The notes below the pieces were generated by a model, which worked only from the letters and a program-made list of their open reading frames with translations, was not told the DNA's origin and searched no databases. Positions 8,860 to 17,258 of a DNA stretch of 64,000 bases are shown piece by piece. Every line of letters begins with the position of its first letter. The stretch's first letter is position 1. The DNA lies in assembly GCA_050251735.1 (NCBI GenBank), contig JBFWMF010000015.1:20161-84160 (forward strand), read 5' to 3'. Source of the stretch: Desulfitobacterium sp050251735 (GTDB lineage: Bacteria; Bacillota; Desulfitobacteriia; Desulfitobacteriales; Desulfitobacteriaceae). The position numbers and the translations under genes were made by a program.

Positions 8860-9363
8860 TCACCACCATTTCAGGTCGAACAGCGTGCCCTGATCCGGTT
8901 CCCGTTCCTGCTGCTCTCTCGCCAGACGGATGGATTTCTCCACGGCCTGCTCCAAAAATTCGGTGTCAAAGCCTGCCGATTGGTAGCCCTCCAGTATGGT
9001 GTTTAGGTAATAATCTGAGGGCGATCCGAAGGGATGTCCTTCATTCATGATGTAGACCATGGCGGGAACAGTCTTGCCTCTCAGTTCCACTTCAAGAATC
9101 TCCTTGCGGTAGAACGACGGAAATCCCTCATAGCGGTCGAGCGACTGCAGGTCACGTTCCTTCAGCTTCCACAGAAGAACAGGAACGCTGGAGCCCTTAA
9201 GAGGCTCCACAGTTGCGACGGAGCTTTTCCGTCCGCCCCGGAACAGCAGTTCATAATCCTTGATCTCGCTGGCGCCGACTACCTTTGCGGTCGGGCAGCG
9301 GAATGCCATCTGCGGCAGATTGAGGTTGCTGCCGTAGGCGATGTAAAGGGTTTCGGATTTCAT
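8860..9363 (-). CDS. Gamma-glutamylcyclotransferase-like (AIG2/GGCT) protein
   Basis: 167 residues, ATG 9363 with AAGGAGGAATGAAG upstream. The signature IAYGSNLN (residues 8-15) and the candidate acid Glu79 in DRYEGFPSFY are those of the GGCT fold, which releases 5-oxoproline from gamma-glutamyl amines. The gene directly follows an amidoligase gene; the two enzyme families, one making and one cleaving such amide links, are known to be paired in bacterial gene neighbourhoods. The substrate in this element is unknown. Length is normal. Confidence 0.8.
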   Translation of the reverse strand: MKSETLYIAYGSNLNLPQMAFRCPTAKVVGASEIKDYELLFRGGRKSSVATVEPLKGSSVPVLLWKLKERDLQSLDRYEGFPSFYRKEILEVELRGKTVPAMVYIMNEGHPFGSPSDYYLNTILEGYQSAGFDTEFLEQAVEKSIRLAREQQEREPDQGTLFDLKWW

Positions 9364-9382
9364 TTTTCTTCATTCCTCCTTG

Positions 9383-9562
9383 CTACATTGACATGGAAAG
9401 GCCGGGGCTTTCGTACATCACCCCGGCCTGTTCCTGTTCGTTTTCAGTTGTCTGCTCCTGCGGTAACGCCCTTTCTTGTGCCGCCTCAGCCAGCTCCTTT
9501 TCTTTTTTCTGCCTTAACCGTTCCTTTTGCTGGAGGGCCTGTGCAGGGTTCTTCAGGCGATG
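9383..9562 (-). pseudogene. Out-of-frame C-terminal extension of the amidoligase, ends -GLSMSM
   Basis: In a frame different from the amidoligase, the sequence directly after (and slightly overlapping) its stop codes for a highly charged helix: RLKNPAQALQQKERLRQK, then Glu/Gln-rich residues, ending in ESPGLSMSM and TAG at 9383-9385. There is no plausible start codon for a separate gene. The amidoligase stops at GCIA-TGA, where relatives as I remember them continue with Trp. A small deletion that changed frame would explain both facts. Programmed frameshifting is an alternative. Confidence 0.5.
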
Positions 9563-10434
9563 CAGCCGTCCAGATGCTCCAGCAGATGAAGCCGGGCGGT
9601 TTTGAATTCGTCACCGATAAGCCCCAGCCGAAGGAGCCAGGTTCGGAAGGTATATTTCTCGTTGGTGCTTCGGGTTTTCTGGCGGCTGGCGCACCGCTGG
9701 TTGAGAGCCTGCGCGGAGATGGCAAGGCAGAGCTGGATGTATGCCTTGATCTTGCCTGCGTGAGTGGTGGAATTAAACAGCCGGAACTCGATAGTGCCCT
9801 TCTGGAACACGCTGTGCAGGTTCAGGCAGTGGTATCGGCTGTTGTGGTAATGCTCGCGGTGACCGTCGCCGCCGTTGTACCAGATACGGCTGACCTCGTC
9901 CAGGGTTTTCGGCTTTTTACGATTGATTTCATCCAGAAAGCTCTGCTCCACCTTCTTGCAATACTGCCGCTCCCTTGCCACCTCCACCTGCATGGTCTTG
10001 TAGATCAGATCCTCCTTGGAAGCCATGATGTTGGTGATGTTTCGCAGAGTGTTGGCGTTGTGGGGAGAGGCGTCCAGGTGGATGTGGATACCGCAACTTT
10101 TATTTGCAATCATTCCAGCCTGCCGAAGCTTGCGAACAATCTCCTGTATGGTTTCGATGTCCTCATAGCGGCAGATGGGACTGACCAACTCCACGCTGTA
10201 GGTGTTATCTGCCGATACAATCTGACGTCCTTCTTTCTTTTCTGTTTTTATGCTGCCGTCGCTCATCACCTTCCATCGGCGGCTCTGGCTGTCCAGCACG
10301 GAGTATTCTCCATAATAGCCGCCGTCAAAGCTGGTAGGCCGTCCGAAATATTCCGACAGCACCTGTGCGGCACGCTGGCGGGACAGACCCGTCATTTCAA
10401 TCTCAATGCCAAAGCGCTGCTCCTTCATGTCCAT
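9553..10434 (-). CDS. Amidoligase family protein (GCS/ATP-dependent amide ligase fold)
   Basis: 293 residues, ATG 10434 after GGGAGGCGGTGAT. The N-terminus RFGIEIEMTGLSRQRAAQVL carries the E-x-E metal/ATP-binding pair of the glutamine-synthetase-like fold; further signatures are SVELVSPI, SCGIHIHLDAS (about residue 115) and TIEFRLFNSTTHAGKI (about 225). These enzymes join an amino group to a carboxyl group with ATP; many act on peptides or protein tags. The adjacent cyclotransferase supports a shared amide chemistry. The end is probably truncated by a frame change (see 9383-9562). Confidence 0.8.
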   Translation of the reverse strand: MDMKEQRFGIEIEMTGLSRQRAAQVLSEYFGRPTSFDGGYYGEYSVLDSQSRRWKVMSDGSIKTEKKEGRQIVSADNTYSVELVSPICRYEDIETIQEIVRKLRQAGMIANKSCGIHIHLDASPHNANTLRNITNIMASKEDLIYKTMQVEVARERQYCKKVEQSFLDEINRKKPKTLDEVSRIWYNGGDGHREHYHNSRYHCLNLHSVFQKGTIEFRLFNSTTHAGKIKAYIQLCLAISAQALNQRCASRQKTRSTNEKYTFRTWLLRLGLIGDEFKTARLHLLEHLDGCIA

Positions 10435-10453
10435 GTCATATCACCGCCTCCCA

Positions 10454-12283
10454 TTATCGGCCACCTGCCCTTCCGAAGAGCTTTGCCTTGTGTTCCGGAG
10501 CCTGAACCATGAGATTGTATCGTTCGTTTCCGCATTTATACAAGCAAACACCCCGCTGGGGATAGCGGATTAGGTTGTATTCCGATTCCTCCAGCTGGAG
10601 GGTGTCCATATAGAACCGCTTGTCGATATTGCCTGCGTTGAACAGAAAAGCGTGAGCCGGTATAGAAAACAGCGGCTTGGTATACTCCCGTATACCGTCG
10701 ATATTGAAATCCTCAAGGTTCTGACTGGAGAGGATAACCGCCGAATCCTTTTTGCGGACACGCTTCATGAAGTTCCTGACGTACTCCACGGCAGTCAGAT
10801 TGGAAAGGAACAGATAAAACTCATCGATGCTGGCGGCAGTATTGCCTGCAGTGAGAAGCTCATTGCTCATGTAGGACAGCACGTTGAACAGCAGGGCGTT
10901 TCTCAGGTTTTTACTGGCCTGCAAAAGCCCCTTGACGCCAAAAGTTACGAACTCGCTGCTTATGATGTTGGTGTGTCCGTTAAAGAAATTAGACTCCGCG
11001 CCCTTGCACAGGGAGTGGAGTCCGAGGCATATTTCCCGCAGGGTTTCTGCTGTATAAAGCTGGCGTTTGCCTTCGTCGAATTCCTTATATTCAGATTCAA
11101 TCAGCTCATACAGGTCAGACAGGATGGGATAATCCGCAGGCTTTAATCGATCGAAATTGCTGTGATCGGTGATACACCATTTGTTGTATAGCTTGCTCAG
11201 CATGATCTCGATGGTGTCGATCTGGCGGTCATCGAAATCCTTGTATGCTCGGAAAAAGTCCTTAAGAAAGCTGATATGCTGACTGAGCTTGCTGGTCTGC
11301 CGGAATGCCTGGGGCGCTTCGGTGTCCTTCGGATCACCAACTTCATCCCATGTCTTGGGTTCCAGAACATTGATGATGTACTCTCCGGTCATCAGGTCGA
11401 TGAAGCAGCCGCCGAGGTTGTTGGTGAGATCCTCAAACTCCATCTCAGGGTCGAGGCAGATGATCTTCATTCCGGATTCCCTGAGATTGCTGAGGATGAG
11501 CTTTAACAGATAGCTCTTTCCCTGGCCGGAGTTGCCGAGGATGAGGATGTTGGCGTTGGTCTTGTCATCCGCTCTCCGGTTGAAATCCACGAGGATATTA
11601 CTTCCGAATTTATCCCTGCCAAGATAGAATCCGTTTGGATCTGTCTTGCCGCTGTAGTTGAAGGGATAGAGATTGGCAACCGAGCTTGCGGGCAGTACCC
11701 GTTCAAACTGATCGCCGAACACATTCCAGCCGGAGGGTATGACCGACAGAAATCCCTGCTGCTGACGGAGCAGTAATCTGTCCACGTTGAGCTTGCTTCG
11801 CACGAGCTCGGTCAGTACCTCGGTCTGCAGGAGCTTGAGCTGATCGGGATCATGTGCGGACAATTCAATGTAAACAGCCGCATGAAGCAGAGGCTCCTTG
11901 CTCCGGTGCATCTGAGTTATAATGGTTGCCACATCCTGCAGATTGCTTTCCGCCGTGACCGTCTGCTGCAGGTCCTGGGTGCTGCTTCGCTGCATCCGGT
12001 TCTTGTTGGCGGCGTTTGAGATGATTTTTCGTTCCTCGACAGGACTCACATGCCGTGTATAGATGTGCAGGGTCACCCCGTCCTTCTCCCCGAGCTGCCG
12101 CAGGATGGCCTGTTCATCGGTGGCGGTTGGGTACTCGCGCAGCGCCCATACAGAGCGGTAGGTATTGCCGCAGATGAAGTGGTCGGTGTTAAATTTGATA
12201 ATGCCGGGTACGATCATGTCGAGGAATTCCTGAACACGGACATCCTCTCCCTGCGCCTCTTTCACCTTGCTTTGATGTGCCAT
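10454..12283 (-). CDS. VirB4/TraE-type conjugation ATPase
   Basis: 609 residues from ATG 12283, preferred over the upstream ATG 12361 because AAGGAAGTG precedes it. Walker A is GNSGQGKS at residues 250-257; further on lie ICLDPEMEFEDL, DEFYLFLSN-type Walker B (SIDEFYLFL) and VILSSQNLEDF, the arrangement of VirB4. VirB4 powers assembly and substrate transfer of type IV secretion channels at the inner face of the membrane. It is preceded by its usual neighbours, a small partner and a PrgI-like membrane protein. The length is somewhat short, since the N-terminal domain is on the preceding gene. Confidence 0.85.
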   Translation of the reverse strand: MAHQSKVKEAQGEDVRVQEFLDMIVPGIIKFNTDHFICGNTYRSVWALREYPTATDEQAILRQLGEKDGVTLHIYTRHVSPVEERKIISNAANKNRMQRSSTQDLQQTVTAESNLQDVATIITQMHRSKEPLLHAAVYIELSAHDPDQLKLLQTEVLTELVRSKLNVDRLLLRQQQGFLSVIPSGWNVFGDQFERVLPASSVANLYPFNYSGKTDPNGFYLGRDKFGSNILVDFNRRADDKTNANILILGNSGQGKSYLLKLILSNLRESGMKIICLDPEMEFEDLTNNLGGCFIDLMTGEYIINVLEPKTWDEVGDPKDTEAPQAFRQTSKLSQHISFLKDFFRAYKDFDDRQIDTIEIMLSKLYNKWCITDHSNFDRLKPADYPILSDLYELIESEYKEFDEGKRQLYTAETLREICLGLHSLCKGAESNFFNGHTNIISSEFVTFGVKGLLQASKNLRNALLFNVLSYMSNELLTAGNTAASIDEFYLFLSNLTAVEYVRNFMKRVRKKDSAVILSSQNLEDFNIDGIREYTKPLFSIPAHAFLFNAGNIDKRFYMDTLQLEESEYNLIRYPQRGVCLYKCGNERYNLMVQAPEHKAKLFGRAGGR

Positions 12284-12339
12284 AGGGTTCACTTCCTTTT
12301 CTGATATAAGATAAACACAGCACGTCCGGTTTGAGAATC

Positions 12340-12930
12340 TTACTCGTTTAGAATAGTCCATCGCTCTCCGTCGAAGTCCTCAAACCTTTCGGTGGTGACG
12401 TTCTGCTCAAAATAGATTGCCAGCATGCTCTTTATATCCTCGCGCTCGGCTCTCTTGGCAGAGAAGCCCTGCTCCCGTAAGGTCTTTTCAATACGGTTCA
12501 GATAGGGTAGCACCTCAGTTTCCTTTTCGCCCTTTAAACGGATGACCACGAGAAATTCTCTGGCCGTTGCCATCTGTACCTGTATCCGGTCAAGGTGGCT
12601 TAAGTCATGCTCCAGTAGCCTGCGGACGGCAGGATTGCTTTCCTGCTCCATGCGACTTTTCAGGAACTGCTTGTTATCCTCGAAGTTTTCACGGCTGTTC
12701 AAGCACAGAAATTCCAGCTCCGCCATTCCTTTAAGGACGGTCATCAATGCGTAAATCCGCGCTGACACACTGTCCTCAGACAGGACGGAGATGTTGGTGG
12801 GCTTGATGATGAAATACACCAGCTCCTCGCCTCTGTAGGTCAGAAGGCTGTATTCTGTTATTCCTTTTGTATTGATGAGCTGGCGGGTATATTGCTTTTG
12901 CCTTGCCGTCTTTTTTTCTTTTCTGTTCAT
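12340..12930 (-). CDS. Conjugal transfer protein, VirB4-associated N-terminal-domain-like
   Basis: 196 residues from ATG 12930 (MNRKEKK), close to the end of the PrgI-like gene, which it touches. A basic N-terminus is followed by YRGEELVYFIIKPTNISVLS, typical of the N-terminal domain of VirB4/TraC that is often split off as its own gene in Gram-positive elements. It ends in FDGERWTILNE and overlaps the longest VirB4 frame. It probably works together with VirB4. No catalytic motif. Confidence 0.65.
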   Translation of the reverse strand: MNRKEKKTARQKQYTRQLINTKGITEYSLLTYRGEELVYFIIKPTNISVLSEDSVSARIYALMTVLKGMAELEFLCLNSRENFEDNKQFLKSRMEQESNPAVRRLLEHDLSHLDRIQVQMATAREFLVVIRLKGEKETEVLPYLNRIEKTLREQGFSAKRAEREDIKSMLAIYFEQNVTTERFEDFDGERWTILNE

Positions 12931-13193
12931 TGCTTTCCGTACCCCCATTCATAGGTCTGCTGTTTCGTTATGAAGAAGGCACAGGCGTATTTGATAAAAT
13001 CAAGAATGCTGGTATCGTCAAACCGGATGGTAAGGAAGGCATATAGAGCCGTGATGACGATGGGCGGCAGGAGCTTCAGCTGCGCCAGCGCAAATACAGA
13101 AAGCAAAAGACCGACGCCGATGACGCCGATATCTCTTAGCTGCCACAGCCACAGTACCGCCTTGGATTTCAAGTTGTCGGGGTAGATGTACAT
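12927..13193 (-). CDS. PrgI/VirB3-like small membrane protein
   Basis: 88 residues, ATG 13193 with AGGAGGAATCCGA. Two membrane helices (about residues 20-38 and 42-58) are followed by a short soluble end, and the sequence MYIYPDNLKSKAVLWLW is of the PrgI type. In Gram-positive conjugation loci this gene lies immediately before VirB4, as here, and takes the VirB3 position in the channel. The start codon lies inside the end of the methyltransferase gene. Confidence 0.7.
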   Translation of the reverse strand: MYIYPDNLKSKAVLWLWQLRDIGVIGVGLLLSVFALAQLKLLPPIVITALYAFLTIRFDDTSILDFIKYACAFFITKQQTYEWGYGKQ

Positions 13194-14986
13194 TCGGATT
13201 CCTCCTGTTCTTCATGAAATTTCCGCAAAAAATATGCGATTCCCCGGAGCACATGCTCCACACAGGGAATCGCTACACTGTTGCCGAGGGCTTTGTACCT
13301 TGCGCTGTCCGAGGCTCCGGGGATGTCCGTCCAATAGTCAGGAAAGCCCTGAAGCCTTTCGCATTCCAGAGGGGTCAAACGCCGGATGAGCTTGCCGATG
13401 CGGACGGGATGCACATTGTTCAGGGAATACCCTCCGTCCGTCTTGGACTGTAGCGTTCCGCTCAGATCTCCGTTTTCCGTACCGTTTCGGCAGTCCAAGC
13501 CTGCGATGTCCAGTTCACAAATTAGATCCGTTGAGTCCTTGTATTGTCTTGCACTCTGGGTGCTAACCACATCGTTGTGAACATATTCGTCGCTCCGCTG
13601 CTGAGAGAATACGCAGTGGCGGTCCGCCGTGTTCAAAGTATAGCTGATGTCCGGCTGGAAACCCATGCCGTTGCCGCCGTTGTGATCCTGCCGGTCTATA
13701 ATGTTTCCAGCAATGCAATAGGTTTCCGCATATGGCGGTTCGTCACTTTCATCGTCAGAGAAAGCAGTACTCTGTGTTATAAGCGGCACATTATTGCCGC
13801 CTGTTCCATACCTGGCGGACATGGTCGGCGCCACCTCATGGGGACCTGTATAGCGCGAGTCAATACCATGATTCTCGAACAGCTCCGGCTGATTTCCTAT
13901 GACGAGAGGCGGGTGACTGTCCATCTGAGCGCGAAGAGTACCGGTAATATTGTGACTTACATTCATTATGCTTCCGCCCTGATCATTAAGGCACAGGACT
14001 GACGGCACCATGTTGGAGCCACTTTCCGATGCCTTCAGGGTTGGAGCGCATTCCTCCTGATAGCCTATTCCTCCGGACTTTTCACCCTGACCGGCTGAGA
14101 AGGCAGCAGCTATAAAGGTCTGCTGCTTCATGCCGGGCTGGGCTTGAATAGCTCCGGACACATCGTGCAAATTCCGCACCTCGTCCCGCTGGTTGCAGGC
14201 AAAGGCAATAGGACCGCTGTCCGCTTCTATACAGACTGGACCCCTGCCTGGATCTCCAGCGCCTGCTTCAGAACAGGAGGCAGCTCCTTGCCGCGCTTCT
14301 TCGCCCGGCGCAGAATCCCCAAACAGGCTGTCTTGCTTAAATAATATTTGGGGTGCGGTGTGTCCTCCAAAATCTGCGACAAGGTAGATTCTTTTGCGCC
14401 TTTGTGGGACGGACCAGTATTGAGCGTCGTATACCCTCCAAGCAAGTGAGAATTGATCTCCCAATATGGCCCCAGCAGACTTCCATACCCCTCCCGGAGG
14501 TCGAGGTACAGATACTGTACCGTCAGCAATTCTGCAGGTTTCCTCAAGCACCGCACGGAAGTCCTCTCCGTCTGCGGAGGAGAAAGCTCCGGGTACGTTC
14601 TCCCAGACCATATATCTGGGTCTAAGTCGAACAGGGTCATCTGTTCGTTTGATTCTTGCGTCATGCTCTCTCAGCCCCTTTATGACACGGATCTGCTCCA
14701 TGAACAGGCCGGATCGCTCGCCCTGAAGCCCGGCGCGTTTTCCTGCAACTGATAAATCCTGACATGGCGAACCCCCGCAGACCACGTCCACGGGGGTAAG
14801 CTCAGAGCCCTTCAGCTTTGTAATGTCGCCTGCATGAAGCATTTCCGGAAACCGTATTTTCGTAACCTCCATGGGAAACGGCTCGATTTCGCTGGCCCAT
14901 GTAGGGGTGAAGCCCTGCCGGACGCCTGCCAGCGGGAATCCGCCGATCCCGTCAAAAAGGCTTCCGAGGGTCAGCGATATGGTCAC
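13169..14986 (-). CDS. DNA cytosine-5 methyltransferase
   Basis: 605 residues from GTG 14986, overlapping the previous gene by 4 bases. Motif I is LGSLFDGIGGFPLAG (7-21); motif IV GGSPCQDLSVAGKRAG has the catalytic Cys75; motif VI is ENV (129-131), motif VIII QRRKRIY (195-201), and motifs IX-X end in YKALGNSVAIPCVEHVL. A long insertion (about 210-530) between catalytic half and C-terminal motifs is the target-recognition region and contains repeated Gly/Thr/His-rich blocks. Such solitary methylases protect mobile elements from host restriction. Part of the gene carries a second conserved frame (14227-14664). Confidence 0.9.
   Translation of the reverse strand: MTISLTLGSLFDGIGGFPLAGVRQGFTPTWASEIEPFPMEVTKIRFPEMLHAGDITKLKGSELTPVDVVCGGSPCQDLSVAGKRAGLQGERSGLFMEQIRVIKGLREHDARIKRTDDPVRLRPRYMVWENVPGAFSSADGEDFRAVLEETCRIADGTVSVPRPPGGVWKSAGAILGDQFSLAWRVYDAQYWSVPQRRKRIYLVADFGGHTAPQILFKQDSLFGDSAPGEEARQGAASCSEAGAGDPGRGPVCIEADSGPIAFACNQRDEVRNLHDVSGAIQAQPGMKQQTFIAAAFSAGQGEKSGGIGYQEECAPTLKASESGSNMVPSVLCLNDQGGSIMNVSHNITGTLRAQMDSHPPLVIGNQPELFENHGIDSRYTGPHEVAPTMSARYGTGGNNVPLITQSTAFSDDESDEPPYAETYCIAGNIIDRQDHNGGNGMGFQPDISYTLNTADRHCVFSQQRSDEYVHNDVVSTQSARQYKDSTDLICELDIAGLDCRNGTENGDLSGTLQSKTDGGYSLNNVHPVRIGKLIRRLTPLECERLQGFPDYWTDIPGASDSARYKALGNSVAIPCVEHVLRGIAYFLRKFHEEQEESECTSTPTT
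14227..14664 (-). CDS. Overlapping gene inside the C5-methyltransferase (phage-type SQILED protein)
   Basis: An open frame of 145 residues lies wholly inside the methyltransferase gene in another frame. It is not a random shadow as far as I can judge: the blocks LFDLDPDIWSG, STLSQILEDTPHPKYYLS and ACLGILRRAKKRGKELPP are, from memory, conserved in phage and mobile-element proteins found next to or over C5-methylases. ATGs at 14664 and 14640 are both possible starts. The same bases encode methylase motifs VI and VIII. Function unknown. The claim depends on recollection of relatives and needs a database search. Confidence 0.5.
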   Translation of the reverse strand: MTQESNEQMTLFDLDPDIWSGRTYPELSPPQTERTSVRCLRKPAELLTVQYLYLDLREGYGSLLGPYWEINSHLLGGYTTLNTGPSHKGAKESTLSQILEDTPHPKYYLSKTACLGILRRAKKRGKELPPVLKQALEIQAGVQSV

Positions 14987-15393
14987 AGCTGCAGCTTCAT
15001 GCCGGGGGAAGGCGTTTCCTCCGGCAATATTTCTTTTTCTATAGCATCATAAGGCAATTGCTTCATGTGACATCCTCCTTGTATCTGTTCTGCTGACAAG
15101 CTTCTTACAGGTATGCCAATACGTTCTGCCTCAGTGATTTCACAGCTCATGCCGTGGCTGATACGCGATCCGCAGATCCATAGCTCATCGCAGGAGGCCA
15201 GTACCCACAGCCCCATCCGGATGCCGATTTCTCTCTGGGTCGGTATGTTGTCATCCAATATTTGTGGGTATAACAGGTGGACGGCGACAGGAGCATAGCC
15301 CTGATTAGCAGCATAGAGGCAGGCGGCTCTGGCAAACTGGACATTGCCTTTTATATCACCCGCAAAAGGGGAACAGATATATACCAGCTTCAT
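14983..15393 (-). CDS. DUF4406/deoxyribosyltransferase-like protein
   Basis: 136 residues. The N-terminus KLVYICSPFAGDIKGNVQFA, the block GYAPVAVHLLYPQ and the C-terminal CDELWICGSRISHGMSCEI match the nucleoside 2-deoxyribosyltransferase-like fold (DUF4406/DUF7768 type), in which SPF/Y and a Ser-Gly-Met loop bind the nucleotide. Such proteins are frequent in phages and conjugative elements. It overlaps the VirB6 gene before it and the methylase after it by 4 bases each, so it is translationally coupled. The end SPGMKLQL is distantly similar to the -SM tails of the element. Confidence 0.7.
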   Translation of the reverse strand: MKLVYICSPFAGDIKGNVQFARAACLYAANQGYAPVAVHLLYPQILDDNIPTQREIGIRMGLWVLASCDELWICGSRISHGMSCEITEAERIGIPVRSLSAEQIQGGCHMKQLPYDAIEKEILPEETPSPGMKLQL

Positions 15394-16292
15394 TTCGCAG
15401 CCACCGCCTTCACCACGGTTCTTGTCATGTTTACGGCTGTCTGGGCGGTATAGGCTGCGCTCATGAGGTTGGTCTTGGTGCTAGTGTCTAATCCGAAGGC
15501 TCCCGCGATGCGGGGAATCTCTCCGGCCGACAGCATCAGCCCAAGCCCCAGCAGGGCATGATCCCTAACCACCATGAGTCCTGCAATGAGAATGGTGGAC
15601 TGCAGGAAAGCGGTCAGACACAGGCCGACAATCTGCTTGCACCAGCTGACAAAACCATCAAGATAGCCGCGCGGAACAGAAAACATGTACAGCGAACCCA
15701 CGGCAATCTGGATGAGCAGGATGCCACCTCTTTTCAGGTTGGCGAAAAACACCTTGATTACCGCATATCCCATGAGGATAAGGACAAAAAGAATCAAAAT
15801 CGGGCTGGTGATAGCTCCAAAGCCGAGAACATTAGTACTACCTGCGTTTTCAAGGCTGCCAGCCGCACTCAGCTCGGTGATGATGCTGGAAGCAACTGTA
15901 CCAATATCGGTATTAAAGCCGGTGATTCCAGCTGTCAGACTGCTTTGCAGGGAGATGGATAACTTATATAGTTCCACCGGCACGACTGAGAATAGACCGA
16001 CAGCCATAAAGCCCTTGATGGCGTTCATGGCTGCGTCCTTTATGCTGCCCCGGCCTGACTGGTACTCGATGCCGCATTCAAAGGCCGAGACTACCAGCCC
16101 TGTGACGTAAAGCGCCCAAGCCAAATAAACAAAAAACAGGATGATGGACTGTACCCAGCTCATCTCGAACAGGTCGGCTCCCATGCTGCCCATCTCGGCA
16201 AAGAAGTTGCCGAGGAAGCCGATAACCTGACCGTAGAACCAGTCAACAATCTGCCCCAGCACGGTATCGGCGACGAAATCCCATATGAACAC
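15390..16292 (-). CDS. VirB6/TrbL-like multi-spanning transfer protein
   Basis: 300 residues, GTG 16292 with AGGAGGTGACCGTCC upstream. About six hydrophobic helices (around residues 10-30, 47-70, 90-110, 150-180, 185-205, 225-250) and a Gly/Ala-rich end FGLDTSTKTNLMSAA fit the VirB6/TrbL family, the central inner-membrane part of the type IV secretion channel. It lies upstream of the DUF4406, methylase, PrgI and VirB4 genes in the same orientation. Confidence 0.75.
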   Translation of the reverse strand: MFIWDFVADTVLGQIVDWFYGQVIGFLGNFFAEMGSMGADLFEMSWVQSIILFFVYLAWALYVTGLVVSAFECGIEYQSGRGSIKDAAMNAIKGFMAVGLFSVVPVELYKLSISLQSSLTAGITGFNTDIGTVASSIITELSAAGSLENAGSTNVLGFGAITSPILILFVLILMGYAVIKVFFANLKRGGILLIQIAVGSLYMFSVPRGYLDGFVSWCKQIVGLCLTAFLQSTILIAGLMVVRDHALLGLGLMLSAGEIPRIAGAFGLDTSTKTNLMSAAYTAQTAVNMTRTVVKAVAAK

Positions 16293-16323
16293 GGACGGTC
16301 ACCTCCTTTCGGACAAAAAATAA

Positions 16324-16347
16324 GGAGCCTGTCTTTTCACAAGCTCC
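16324..16347 (-). terminator. Rho-independent terminator
   Basis: On the minus strand GGAGC-TTGT and ACAG-GCTCC pair around GAAAAG, followed by TTATTTTTTG. It ends the transcript of the gene at 16364 and separates it from the VirB6 gene. Confidence 0.7.
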
Positions 16348-16363
16348 CGGAAATCTGTTTTGT

Positions 16364-16816
16364 TTACATGCCTTGCATTGTCAGACCGCTTTCGTTATGG
16401 CCGGACTGTTCCATTTCCTGTGTAGGTTCCCGGAATACGTTAAAGTAATCGTTAAGAGCCCTGGAGATTTGATCGTAATCCGCTTTTGTCGGGTTGTAGA
16501 CATACCATTCGATTTTATCCCCGTACTTCCATATATACGGGGCAATGCCATCCCTGAAGTTTTGGTTGCTGACCATTTTCTTGCCGAGCAGGTCGGAGAA
16601 TCGCAGCGTGAGCGCGTCCACCGGACCGTCGTTTCGGTTTATTACGGTTGCTTTGATAGCCTCATATTTATCTGCTGTACCCAGCGTGACGAATTCAACT
16701 CTTACACGAAGGTTGACGGTAAGCTTGCCGAAGAAAGCCCTTCCGACAAACCTTTTATCAGAGATGTCCGCATCATTTCCAAACAGCCTGCGCAGCTCCT
16801 GTTCAAAGTAATTCAT
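16364..16816 (-). CDS. Conjugative-element protein, unknown, ends -GLTMQGM
   Basis: 150 residues from ATG 16816 (MNYFEQELRRLFG), which has GGAGGTAAGACA upstream; the longer frame to 16912 lacks a ribosome site. The protein is a single compact alpha/beta domain with FVGRAFFGKLTVNLRVRVEF and a Trp/Tyr-rich part (YIWKYGDKIEWYVY). It is conserved in such elements as far as I recall, but I cannot name it. The end SGLTMQGM belongs to the recurrent Met-rich tails. Confidence 0.6.
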   Translation of the reverse strand: MNYFEQELRRLFGNDADISDKRFVGRAFFGKLTVNLRVRVEFVTLGTADKYEAIKATVINRNDGPVDALTLRFSDLLGKKMVSNQNFRDGIAPYIWKYGDKIEWYVYNPTKADYDQISRALNDYFNVFREPTQEMEQSGHNESGLTMQGM

Positions 16817-16827
16817 TGTCTTACCTC

Positions 16828-17172
16828 CTACATTCCAAGTATTTGCCAGATATATAACGGTGCGGTCAGGGTGAACACAAGGCAAGCGAACAGGATAGCA
16901 GGCGCAGCCCACTCAAACTGCCCGTGCTTGCGGTAATCAAAGTATGCAGTACCCAATTTTGCGAAGAAAAAAACAGCAAGGATGAGGTCGATTGCCGGGA
17001 ATACCACCTTGTTGACCACGGTCTTAATCTGACCGGAAGCGTCGTTCCAGGTGCTTTCAATTGCTCCAGCCACGTCACCTGTGGGCGGTGCGGCGTAAGC
17101 AGTCGTACAAAACGCAAAGACCAGCAGCAGAACCACAAGAAGAATGGGAAGGATTCGTTTCAGTTTCATCAT
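16828..17172 (-). CDS. VirB2/pilin-like membrane protein (DUF3852-like)
   Basis: 114 residues with a signal peptide cleaved probably after TAYAA (about residue 28), then a short linker and two membrane helices (about 55-75 and 88-110), the second ending YIWQILGM. This is the layout of the pilin/VirB2 subunit and matches DUF3852 as I remember it. The position just before VirB6 fits. GAAAGGTGG lies upstream of the start. Confidence 0.7.
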   Translation of the reverse strand: MMKLKRILPILLVVLLLVFAFCTTAYAAPPTGDVAGAIESTWNDASGQIKTVVNKVVFPAIDLILAVFFFAKLGTAYFDYRKHGQFEWAAPAILFACLVFTLTAPLYIWQILGM

Positions 17173-17258
17173 GAATTAACCACCTTTCATTAAATTTTTC
17201 TGCAAATAATAAGACCGTAAAGCTCTTTTGCCCTGCGGTCACGTTTCTTTTTCTGTTG

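Noticed and set aside
9034..10512. Open frame of 492 codons on the plus strand opposite the amidoligase and cyclotransferase genes
   Set aside because: It is antisense to two well-supported genes, has no ribosome site, and its product is low in motif content; long antisense frames are common in G+C-rich codon contexts.
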